Shown in pieces: positions 43,994 to 54,681 of a DNA stretch of 64,000 nt. Below the pieces are notes generated by a model that saw nothing but the letters and a program-made list of their open reading frames with translations, had not been told where the DNA came from and did no database searches. A program made the position numbers and the translations under genes. The stretch covers positions 13,293,243-13,357,242 of the forward strand of contig JAHCVI010000001.1 in the NCBI GenBank assembly GCA_019096155.1. Direction: 5' to 3'. The DNA comes from Staphylotrichum longicolle. Its lineage: Eukaryota; Ascomycota; Sordariomycetes; Sordariales; Chaetomiaceae. The first letter of the stretch is position 1. The number at the start of each line of letters is the position of its first letter.

Positions 43994-45563
43994 GCTGAAT
44001 GTGCGCTTCTGGGAAGGGAAAATAGGTGGCGGTGCTGATCCTTGATGTCACGAAGTCAGCCGTGTGTCGTCCCATCTGTACGTGTTGTATGGGGGATGAT
44101 GCGCTCATTTTATACTTGCCCGTAAGAGTGTCCCGGCTTCGCGATGGGAGGCGATGCTGTTTCCACAAAGTCAACAACGACGCCGCGCGTATCATGGGGT
44201 GCGAGTCACTCGGGCGGGGAGAGCATCTCTGTGCGCTTCGGTGTCCGCCATGGTCCCCGCCACAGGGTAGTAGCCATCGCGAGTCTTTCCTGTTGGACTA
44301 AGAGTTACAAGCAATCCACTGCGCTTAATTTCGTTAAACCTCCTTAGCGGTCAGATGGCATCATGGACATGATGGACATGACATGCAACCTGGACCCCCG
44401 GAGCGGGCGGCCAAAGACCAACTCTCCGTCTGTGGGACTTGGTCTGGTACATGACGTCTCGGCCGGACTTGGATGCCGTATCTGGCATCGGACACGCCGG
44501 CGTCGCAGTGCCAAGAGCGTAGGCCATTCCATGGAAGTCTCGAACTCTCGAACTGCATGTGGTCCAGTGTTCACGGCCTGGGTCCCATACCAAGCAGCAG
44601 AAACCTCACATAGCTAGCCATGAAGCTTGACCTCGTCCGCCTGCAAGTGCAGGTCACCGGGCCACCCTCACGTCGCATTCGGCTGCAGTCCTGCACATCA
44701 TCCCCGTTCCATGTAGAATAACGCAACTGGAGTGGAACGACAAGACAACAACCTAACGCTAGAACGGCGCTAGAATGCCGCTAGACCTAGGCAAAGAGCT
44801 TGTCTGCCCTCACCCCACCCCTAATCCCTTCCCACACTGACCCCGCCTCTACCCCAATGGACATCCCACGCATTTCTCCATTTCCCCGCACCCTACCCCC
44901 CCTTTTTCTACTTGGCGCTCTGCTGGGCTCCACTGGCTTCCCTCCCTTACCTATCAGGGAATAACGAGCATGATGCTACTGACGCATGTTTCCTTCCTAG
45001 GTTAGCCTAGCTCAAGGATCGCCGAGACTGCCGATTATAGCGCCGGCCCTGGACTCCTAACTCCGCGGCGTCACAACCATCTTGCTCGCTTACACACTCG
45101 TCCGAACGATCCCTGGCAGAGTGGGGCATTGGGCTGGGGCAGAGATTTGGGGAAGCGCAAGGCCGGGGAAGCGCAAGTGGGGGATGCAAGGCTGCGAAGG
45201 ATCACTGGCTTCCAGTGTGAATGGAGACTCTGGTGTCTCACTCTGGTATCTCCAGCCTGACCAACGCGTCGCAGTTCGACAAGCGAGCGGAAAGATTCTA
45301 GAGCAGCGGCCTATCTCTCGGCGACGCCGAGGGAATCGCAAAGGTGCGCGGCTAACCTGGCACCCAAGTGTAAATACTCGATGTCGTGGGCATCATGGTC
45401 ATGGAGATAAAAGGACGAGGTTCTGTCCCTGTAGCCAACACAAACAATCAAGCTGAGCGAGCTGCACACATCGCGACTCTCCCTGTTTCCCGCCCATCAT
45501 TGTTTTCCGTTTCCAAGCGCGCATTGTCAACGCCGACGACGCCAACGCGCCCGTCCCAACACC
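43994..45563. promoter_or_regulatory. shared GH32/MFS intergenic region with CreA-like sites
   Basis: 1.57 kb between divergent genes of the fructan locus. Four matches to the CreA/Cre1 core (SYGGRG, seen here as CYCCRS) cluster at 44813-44818, 44841-44846, 44884-44889 and 44928-44933. A three-unit 11-bp repeat lies at 44757-44786. These are consistent with carbon catabolite control of both genes, but such short motifs also occur by chance in C-rich DNA. Confidence 0.45.
44757..44786. repeat. 11-bp periodic CGCTAGAAN3 repeat, 3 units
   Basis: CGCTAGAACGG, CGCTAGAATGC and CGCTAGAC follow each other at exactly 11-bp spacing. The same core and spacing recur at 58234-58264. Confidence 0.8.
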
Positions 45564-47395
45564 ATGGGCGTCCTAAAGAGTCTCTCGCTGTCGCGGCCCG
45601 ACGACGTGGCAGGCAAAGCATGGCCTGCCTTCGTGGTCGGCATGTTTGTTGCCTTTGGTGGTGTTCTCTTCGGTGTGTTTAAACCATCCGCTGACATCCG
45701 TCTCATCTACATACGCGCATCTGAGCTGACCGTTCGCCTGCTTTTTTTGTAGATATGACACTGGTACCATCAGCGGAATCTTGGCTATGCCCTACTGGCA
45801 ACGGCTCTTTAGCACGGGCTACGTCGATGCCGCCGGGAACCCCAACATCACCGCCTCTCAGGAGTCCGCCATCGTGTCCATCCTCTCCGCCGGCACCTTT
45901 TTCGGTGCCCTCGCCTCTCCCGTCTTGGCCGACTACGTTGGCCGCCGCACTGGCTTGATGATCTCCACCTGGGTCTTCAACTTGGGCGTTGTCCTTCACA
46001 CCGTCGCCACAGCCATTCCCATGTTTTTGGCAGGCCGTTTCTTCGCCGGTTTCGGCGTCGGCCTGCTCTCCGCCATGGGTAAGTCGATGCCATTCGCCGC
46101 CCAGTCGTGCTCTTTAAACCATCGAGAATCGTCCACTGACGGCCTTGCCCTCCAGTCCCACTCTACCAATCCGAGACGGCTCCCAAATGGATCCGCGGCT
46201 TCATCGTCGGTGCGTATCAGTGGGCCATCACCATCGGCCTGCTCCTCGCGGCTATCGTGAACAACGCGACTGCGAACCGAGACGACACTGGGTGTTACCG
46301 CATTCCCGTGGGGATCCAGCTCGCCTGGTCGCTGATCCTCTTCTCTGGCCTGCTGTTCCTCCCCGAGACGCCCCGGTATTTGATCAAACAGGATAACCAT
46401 GAAAAGGCGGCACAGTCGCTCAGCCGTCTGCGACGCCTGCCGGTCGATCACGATGCCATTTTGGCCGAGTTGGCTGAATGCCGAGCGACCCATGAGTTTG
46501 AGATGACCAAGGGACAAGGCTCCTACATGGATTGTCTGAGGCCCCCTATTCTCAAGAGGCAGCTTACGGGCATGGGACTGCAGGCGCTCCAGCAGCTCAC
46601 AGGTATTGTCGACCTCCAGCCTTGTCAGCTTCCATGCAGACGACTAAACTCTCCCTCTTTGTTTTTGCAGGCATCAACTTCATCTTTTACTACGGCACCA
46701 AGTACTTCCAGAACTCCGGCGTTTCCAGCGGCTTTGCCATCTCGATGATCACCTCGTCCATCAACGTCGCGTCTACCATCCCCGGCATGTACGCTGTCGA
46801 CAAATGGGGCCGACGCCCGCTCCTTCTCTGGGGTGCCGTCGGCATGTGCGTGTCCCAGCTGATCGTCGCCGTCTGCGGCACCCTCTCGACCGGCCAATAC
46901 GACAACGGGGAGATCTTCGTCAAAAACCTGGGGGGCCAGAAGGCCGCCGTGGCCTTTGTCTGCGTCTACATCTTCTTCTTCGCCTCGACCTGGGGCCCGC
47001 TCGCGTGGGTCGTCACGGGGGAGATCTTCCCGCTCAAGACGCGCGCCAAGTCGCTGAGCGTCACCACCGCGACCAACTGGCTGCTGAACTGGGCCATCGC
47101 CTACGCCACGCCGTACCTCGTCAACTACGGCGACGGCTACGCCAACCTGCAGTCCAAGATCTTCTTCGTCTGGTTTGCCTGCTGCTTCCTCTGCATCCTC
47201 TTCGTCTACCTCATGATCTACGAGACCAAGGGTCTCACGCTCGAGGAGGTCGACCGGCTGTACGAGGAGGTCAGCGACGCACGGAAGTCGGCCGGGTGGG
47301 AAGCCCCGTCGTCTTCATGGGAGCACCAGGAAAAGGTCACCTCTGAGCACGAAGATGTCGTTGTTCAGGCCCATCCCTCTGCCGAGAAGAACTGA
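45564..47395 (+). CDS. MFS sugar (hexose/fructose) transporter
   Basis: Four exons: 45564..about 45676, 45753..46078, 46156..46602 and 46671..47395, 536 aa. Twelve membrane spans are expected. Sugar-porter signatures are present: YDTGTISGIL in span 1, ADYVGRRTGL in loop 2-3, PETPRYLIK at the end of span 6, LQALQQLTGINFIFYYG in span 7 and PLKTRAKS near span 10-11. The first donor is uncertain. The phase-consistent choice (GTTTAA) gives FGVYDTG, while homologs usually read FGYDTG. The long cytosolic tail is acidic and Ser-rich. Its place between two GH32 genes argues for uptake of fructose or another hexose released outside the cell. Confidence 0.9.
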
Positions 47396-48877
47396 GAGCG
47401 GGGGTGGATCGTGCCCTGGACATTGAAGGGTTCCAAGCGTCCTGGACGGGCTGGTTTCCCTTTTTGAAACCAAATCCCGGTCAGAACCGGCCCCTGTATT
47501 TACCTTCGTTGTTGCGGCTTAGTTTAATGGTGGAGAGTGTTGGGACTTTGTGGGTCAGAGGATGAGGGAGGGAAGACAGCGTTTGCAGCAACAAGGGCGT
47601 GATGTGGATAGAGTTTAGAGGTGTAAGACCTGGCCAACCAGGTCCGAATTGTCTGGACCATGCCTGCACATACATCACGCAGGGCAAATGCAAGGCCGTA
47701 CTTGGCTTCACCAGATTCACCAGACTCCCGCTAGATGAATACTCGCTTTGACTTGACTTGTTCAGATACTGGCAAAGTGTAGATCCATCCATATCCTTGA
47801 CGCCAACGTCGGGTCTGGTTCCATCTTGGACGGCCATCTTGGAGGTTGGACGGCCATTTTGAAGGAAAGGGCCGGCTCTGCGGCATGCTGGTAGTGCTAC
47901 AGGAGGTAAAGGACTGAGTGTTGCTGAGATGTCCGGGACGTAACTCATCCAATGTGTGGCGATGTGGTGGTGCCAATGTCGTAAAGGGGTCAAACGCAGA
48001 CCGTCTGAGTGGTGTTGTGGGATCATTTGCAGACCCCTAGATACGACCCGAAGCATACTAAATGACTCAAAGATTTGAAGTTGAATAAGACCCTGTGATT
48101 GTTTGGTCGAGGATCTGTTGGCGTTGAGTTGCGTTAACTTGCGTTGAGTCGACCTCAAAGGTTTCCTTTCTGGGGTTGCCGACACGACCTGACTCACCGA
48201 ACCCAGACCTACAGAGCGGTGATTACTGCTGATTAGCCTCTTATTTATGTAGGTATTGTATGATTGAACACCCGCCAACTCCGGTTCCAAAAGGGATATA
48301 GGGATGGAGGAGTAAAGAGCGACTTTCTTCCCGCCAAAATGGCACTGGGTGAACTGACGGCTGCAGTTGATGGTTAGGAGCAAGCTGCTAAGTTGCGAAG
48401 GCCTACAGTTTGCTTGCACTGACGTATAGACGAGGAGTACATTTCCTGAGTGTAGTACCTGTTAGGGAACGCGCTTTTGGAGACCAAGAATCACATAAAG
48501 TACATGATATTTGCGGCATGTGCGGCTAAGAAGATGGCTAAGGCTAAGACTAAGGCTAAGGCTAAGGCTAAGTCCAAGGCTAAGAAGAAGAGAAGAAGCA
48601 GAAGAAGAAGAAGAGGAAGGAGGAGAAGAAGGAGGAGGAGGAGGAGGAAGAGGAGTAGGAGAGAGGAGAGGCAAAAGAAAAGAAGAGGGGGAGGAGGACA
48701 AAAAGAAAGAAAGAGAGGGAGGGGAGAGAAGGAGGAAGAGTAGGAGGAGAACAAGGAAAAGCTGGAGAAGGTGAACAAGTGGTGGACGGGGGAAGAGGAA
48801 CCCAAGCAATGACAAAATGACTGGGGCGGTCTGCAGACAAACCAGGACAAACACCCTGCCCAGTACAGCCCAGCCGC
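47396..48877. other. intergenic with hexamer repeat and polypurine tract
   Basis: About 1.5 kb between the converging MFS and giant GH32 genes. It holds the repeats annotated at 48533-48775. A 312-codon minus-strand frame (48419-47481) lacks a proper ATG and domain signals and is not called. Confidence 0.5.
48533..48775. repeat. AAGGCT hexam repeat followed by polypurine tract
   Basis: Imperfect AAGGCT hexamers (about eight, with a few variants) at 48533-48590 run into about 190 bases made almost only of G and A. The plus strand reads as Lys/Ala and then Arg/Lys low complexity. This is a simple-sequence tract and not a gene. Confidence 0.8.
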
Positions 48878-51800
48878 TCAAAGGAGGACTTCCCACACCT
48901 CCACCGACCCCAAAGCCACACTTCCTCCAGAGACCCCCAGAGATACACCATCGGCGGACACGTCGGGGAAGATCAGGTCCGAGATGACCACCTCTCCCTG
49001 GCCCCCAAAGACCTCAACCGAGCATACATCGACCACCACGCGCAACTGCACCACCCCATTTGAGTCGGGCTGCAGAGTAGCGGTGTGAACACCACCAGCT
49101 GCCCCATCATAGCCGATATTCCCACTGGCATTGCGATCAACCGACAGCTGTTTCGAACTCTGCACATAGCTGATGACCGTCTGTTGGGAACCCGCCTTCC
49201 GAACTGCGAGAGAGAGCGTCGAGCCAGGCGAGGGGGTGAAGGAGATTCTGATGTCGAGCGACCGGGAGTGGACGCCGGAGAGCAGAGATTGCCCGGGGGC
49301 CAGCGTCTGGCTCGTGACGTTTGCCGAAAGCCACGAGTACGTGCCGAGCTCGCCGACGGGCATCTGCAGGAACCGCAGCTTGCCGTTCCACTGCTGGAGC
49401 TCCAGCGTGCGGGGCAGCGAGAGCATGCCCTTCCAGGTGTTGGTGGGGGGGTTTCCGCCGTAGCTGTTCATCACGGACGCGAGGATCCTCCGCCCATCCG
49501 CGGCGGGGACATTCTCCCAGCTGAGGGCGCCGTCCCAGTCGCGGCCGTAGTCGAGCCAGAAGGCGCTGGGGTCGACCGGGTCCGCCGTGAACACGGTGCC
49601 GTTGAAGGAACCGGTGAGTGCGAAGACGCCATTGCCGCCGGCAGGGGACCCGGTGGCAGGAGTGACGACCATGACCCATTTCTTCTGTGTTGTGCCCTTG
49701 ATTGGGAGCTCAAAGAAATCCGGCACCTCCCACCCATTGATTCCGCCGGGCAGGTTCGGAACGTTGCTGGCAGTGAAGTCGCTTCTCCAGGTCCAGGAGA
49801 GTGCGTCGCTCGATGTCCAGATGCTGAGCTTGTTCTGACCACCGTGTGCGAGAAGCATTACCCACCTGCTCGATGGAGCATGGTAGAAGACTTTCGGATC
49901 CCGGATCTCGAGACCGCCGGTGATATCATGGGGCGCTTCCTGGGCCTTTGAGATGATGGGATTGCTCGGGTGCTTGATCCACGTGGTGCCCTGGTCGAGA
50001 CTATACGCCAGCCGCTGATCCTGCACTCCGGTCGAGGGGAAGTAACCAGTGAAAAACGCGAGATATGGCGGGTTGGATGCCGATCCCAGCCCCGAAAGAT
50101 TCTGGGTATCGAGATACGCCGTGCCGGTGAATGCTTCTATGCCGTTTGCACTGGAGATTGCAACCGGCTTGTGAGTCCAGGATACCAGATCCGTGCTGGT
50201 TGCGTGGCCCCAACTGAGGTTCCCCCAGAAGTTCCCGGTGGGATTATGCTGGAAAAACAGGTGCCATGTGGACCCGATCTTGATGAGCCCATTGGGCTCG
50301 TTCATCCAGTTCTGATCCGGCACGAAGTGGAAAACAGGGCGGAAGTCAACGGGAACGGTAGGGGAAGGGCGGACAGTCGCGGTTCTGGTTGCGGCAGCCG
50401 TGCTGAGAGTCGACGTGCTCGTAAGAGTCGTGCCGGGGGCGGTGCTAAGCGTCGTGCCGGGGGCGGTGCTGAGAGTCCTGCTGAGAGTCGTGCTTGTCGA
50501 GCTACGGGGGGTGACCGTTCCACTCGTGCTGGCATTAGCAGACGGATCGAAAGCCGACGCCAGCATCTTTGCGTCAATCGTGACCCCGCTTGTGCTTCCC
50601 CCAGTTGAGAAAAGATAGGAGTTCACGCCTGCATCCTGGGGGAATATCTGCGCCGTCAAGGTGACCTCGCCGTTGCCGCCGAAGACTTCAACCGAAGAGG
50701 AGTCGAGCAGGATGCGCATGGTGACCTTGCCGTCACTGCCAGGCGCGAGCGGGGCGTAGTAAATGTTGGGGAATGTCCCGTCGAAGCCGACATTTCCGGA
50801 TTTGGTTCGATCAACAAACATCTTTTTGGAGCCAAAGTCGTAGCCGATTCGCGTCTGCTGTGACAGGTCGGAGGTTGCTCGGAGGAGGAGGCCGAACTGA
50901 GATGAGGACGCCGTGTTCCGATCAGAGAATGCCACGGTGATATCGAGGGCCTTCCCAGAGAGCGGAATAGCCTGTGTTCCCTCGGCCACCGTGTTGGGGG
51001 CATTGGAATACGTTCCCAGCTGCAGAGTGCTCAGGTCGACAGCAGGCTGCTGGATGAGTGTGGGCCACCCGTTGATGGTCTTGAGTGACAGTTTCCGAGG
51101 AATCGACAACTGGCTGCGCCATGGAGAAGTAGGGACATTGCTGGCGTATTGCCAGTTGCTCATCCAGGCAATGTTGGTGCGCTCTGCAGACGGAAGCCCG
51201 TTGAATGGTGCCGCAGCATAGTAGTCAGGGCCCCAGTCCATCCAGTTGATCCCCCGCGGCTCAGTCGATACGTCCGAAAAGGAGATCTCGTCCACCAGGA
51301 TGTGCCCCCAGCCAGCCGTACTGGAGTCCACGATTTCGATGACGGCGGTCTGGCCGATCAGAGCCGTGACGTCCCAGCTCGCCCGTAGGAGTTGTTCGCT
51401 GTTACTGCCTGTGGCGGTGCGGACAATCTGACCGCCGACCTTCAGGTTGATACACTCCACGCCTGGGGCATTCCCGCCGCCGATGAGGAAGTTGATACGC
51501 TTTTGAGAGATGGTGAAGGACGGCGAGGTGAGTGTGCCGGTCGTTGTATCGGTGTTGTAGAAGGTGTTGACGAAGTTACCCCGATACCCAGTCACAACGT
51601 TTTGACCCGTCAGTGTGCCCTGAACCGGGCTCTTGCCGACCAAATCTCCAGTAGCGGTCCATCCCTGACTCTCAAAAGTACTGGTGAAGTTGAAGTCAAA
51701 GCCACCAGGATTGGTAGCGCGCCGAGTAAGGGGAACAGCGGCACCAGTGAAGGTAATCTGGTCAATGAGAATATGTCCCCAGCCATTTGTGCTGAGGTCT

Positions 51801-53341
51801 GCAATTTCAATGACGGCGGTCTGGCCGATCAGAGCCGTGACGTCCCAGCTCGCTGGCAGGAGCTGTTCGCTATCCTTGCCCGTGGCAGTGCGGACAACCT
51901 GACCACCGACCCTGAGGTTGATGCATTGCACGCCTGGGGCATTCCCGCCGCCAATGAGGAAGTTGATAAACCGCCGAGAGATGGTGAAGGGCGGCGAGGT
52001 GAGCGTGCCGGTGGTCGAGTCCACGTTGAGGAAAGTATTCACCAGGCGGCTGCCAGCATATCCAGAGACGGTTTGCTGGCCGGGAAGCGTCCCTTGGGCC
52101 GGTGCAGCACCGACCAAGCCCCCTGTGGCAACCCAGCCGCGAGACGCAAAGTCGGCAGTGCCTTCGAAATCTGCGAACGTGATATCCCCGGTTGCTGTGG
52201 GCGCTGTGCTCGATGTGGTTGCGGTGGTTGCTGGTGGGCAGAAACAAGTGAGCGAGCTTTGGATGCCCGTGCTCGTAAATCCCAACGTGGTCGTAAATCC
52301 CAACGAGCTCGTAGATGCCAGCGTGCTCGTAGATGCCAACGTGCTCGTAGCTGCCAACGAGGATGTGGAGGTTGAAGACGGAGGCGGGGTATTGGGGTCC
52401 GCAACGAAGGCAGTGCCATTGAAGTTCCCGACGAAATACTGCGATCCAGAGCCAACCACGCCAGGTGGCCCGCCAGGGTTGAGCCCGACCTGCAGAACCC
52501 ACTTGGTATTCGCTTCGTTTCCGTCGAGGGCAAGCGGGAAGAGGCCAGGACACTCCCAGACGCCGCCGACAGCGTTCATTGGGCCGAACTCGCTGGCGTA
52601 GGTCCAGTCCTTGAGGTTGGGCGAGGTGTAAATGAGCAGCTTGTGCAGTTGGGCCAGTGAAAGGACCGAAACCCATTTCCGGGTTGGCTCGTGCCAGAAC
52701 ACGAACGGGTCTCGGAAGTCGCGCCACTGGTCGGCGTAGGGCGCCGGCGGGAGCGCGATGACGGGGTTGGCGGCGTCGTATGTCGTCCATGTTGTGCCTT
52801 CGTCCAGGCTGTACGCAATGGATTGGGCTTGCGTTCCACCATTCACTGACTTGCCGCTCGGCAGATTGCGTGACCCGGGATACTGAGCACAAGGCGTTAG
52901 GGGTAGGCGGTCATCGTGCCAGGCTAGGAGGTTCAGGACTCACATAGGAGGTGTACATTGCCACCAATGGCACCGTTCCGTTTGTACCAAAGCCACTGGT
53001 GTTTTCCGTATCGGCGACAGCAGAACCAGAGAAGAACATCTCAGTGATGTCGTTTGGGTAGCCACGAGCAAGGAGGGCGATGGGTTTCTGCGTCCAGTGG
53101 ACCAGATCATTGCTGGTGGAATGGCCCCACGACATGGCTCCCCAAGTGTTTCCTCCAGGGTTATACTGGTAGAAAAGGTGATAGACGCCATTGTGGTAGA
53201 GAAGGCCGTTCGGATCATTCATCCAGTTCGTAGCCGGGGTAAAGTGATAGCGAGGCCGGTACAGCTCATTGTAGGTTTGAGCGCCTACTGCCTGCAAGAG
53301 AGAGAGCCCGCAAAGGAGAGCAGAGCCAAAGAAGGGGCCAT
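48878..53341 (-). CDS. giant secreted protein with two GH32 domains, nested modules
   Basis: Two exons, complement(52944..about 53341, 48878..52882), about 1465 aa. First GH32: WMNDPNG (Asp codon 53214-53216), FRDPFVF and WECPGLF (Glu codon 52553-52555). After FNGTAFVADP a Ser/Thr linker and two tandem beta-sandwich modules (52186-51743 and 51700-51272) interrupt the catalytic domain. It resumes with INWMDWGPDYYAA and closes with its C-terminal sandwich. A second Ser/Thr linker (about 50510-50365) leads to a second GH32 domain. There the nucleophile motif is WMNEPNG (Glu codon 50297-50299), RDPKVF is intact, and WEVPDFF replaces WECP. The N-terminal signal segment (SALLCGLSLLQAVGA) has no in-frame ATG. 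The ATG at 53341-53339 is one base out of frame. It should act on fructans outside the cell. Confidence 0.88.
51272..51700 (-). repeat. beta-sandwich module copy B within giant GH32
   Basis: About 143 codons, from FDFNFTSTFESQGW to DEISFS. By eye it is roughly 70% identical in protein to copy A. A 44-bp stretch (51339-51382) is identical to 51810-51853. Confidence 0.85.
51743..52186 (-). repeat. beta-sandwich module copy A within giant GH32
   Basis: About 148 codons, from DITFADFEG to DQITFTG, with INFLIGGGN, CINLRVGG, VRTATG and WGHILID. The same type of module stands N-terminal in the neighbouring GH32 enzyme (43993). Confidence 0.85.
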
Positions 53342-54681
53342 CGATCGCGGGTGAGATGCATCCGGATGCTGGACCGGAGGACGACCGAGCAGAGATGTGA
53401 ACTGTGATCGTTAAAAGACCTTGTGTTCACGGCGAAGCCCAAGGTTTATATCCTTTCCTGTGCGGTCGCATCTTCATCTTGCCCTCCCCTGGCAGCTTCC
53501 AGGTTTGTCTCTGGTGCGCCCAGCAAAGGCAATGGATACGAGTCCCAAGACTCTCGGTCTCGCCGACGCCATTTTTCTGTTCTTCTCCCACAGTAGTGTC
53601 GAACTACCTCATTTCCGGAAAAGTGGAAAAACAAGACGGATTGTCCAAGAGCCAAGGTTTCTAAGGTACGCGAGCTTCATCCGCCGTGGAGGCAACCGAC
53701 TCCCCGCTACGGGTGGAACAGTAGGCACCCTGGTGTGATCACCGTGACTGTCACTGAACCAAGCTCGTCCGCCCCCTGACGAGACGCACCCCAAGGCCAT
53801 CACACAATTGGCGCAGAAATGGCGGGAAAACCCTGTGGGGTAGACGCACTCCCGGCCGGCCTGGCAGAAGTGGCTGAAGATTGCGGGGAAACAGACATGG
53901 GGAGACGCCTGGGGAAAGACACCAAGTCTACCGAGATCCATGGCCAGAGATTGCGGGGAAAGGGGCTTCCCGAACCCCAGGATACCTTTTCCACTTCACC
54001 GGCAGCCGAGAGAGGCTAACTTCCTAGTTCCCCACCAGAGTCCACCCTGCTGGCTCCCCTGGTCCTCTACGGGAGCCACAAACCGCGGGGGCGAACTGGA
54101 GCGCCTACCAGGGTGTCGCCCTGGAGGGTCTGGCGCCAAGGGGGTGCCAGTCACCAAGAGCCTTGGCTGGGCACATGGCCACTCTCGCGTCCAGATTTGT
54201 TGCAATGTTGGGCTTTGTTGGAAGGAGAAACGGTGATGTACCATGTAATCTGATATTCACGGGAAGCGAATGGGAAGCAACCAAGATGGTGGGCGCTATG
54301 GGCTGTCTTTGATAGAGCCATGGCAGGTGTAGCAGAGGCAAGGCGGCACGGTCTGCGAGCGTGGGAAGTGAGCGAGTTTCTTGTGACACTGTGTCCTGTG
54401 TCTGATCTCTTGGGAACACGGATCTCATGCGTTCCAGCTCAACAAATCCACGTATTGGCACATTGTAACCTGCCTCGATCCCCAGCATTGCAGCTCGCCA
54501 GCATCGAGATGAGATGACCGGCTCTTGAAACTTCTCGCCCATCACTCCGAAGTGTGGGCACGCCCTGGCCTCCTCGGGCAACCCACCCCTCCCCCCCGCC
54601 CTCTTCACTCGTACCAGCCCTGGTTTCCATCCCTCAGCTTCCACTCCCTAACCACCGCAGCCTCTTGCAAGCCCTGGCCCA
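53342..54681. other. intergenic, nothing recognised
   Basis: About 1.3 kb including the promoter of the giant GH32 gene. Short frames only. Confidence 0.4.

Noticed and set aside
42776..44038. 420-codon plus-strand frame opposite the GH32 gene
   Set aside because: No domain; complementary to a gene with all GH32 motifs.
47481..48419. 312-codon minus-strand frame downstream of the transporter
   Set aside because: Opens with GTG, not ATG, has no domain or signal features and a random-looking composition; probably chance.
48533..48590. AAGGCT hexamers as an internal telomere repeat
   Set aside because: Differs from the fungal TTAGGG unit and is imperfect; simple repeat.
48477..48743. Lys/Arg-rich plus-strand frame
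   Set aside because: Simple-sequence hexamer and polypurine tract; not a gene.
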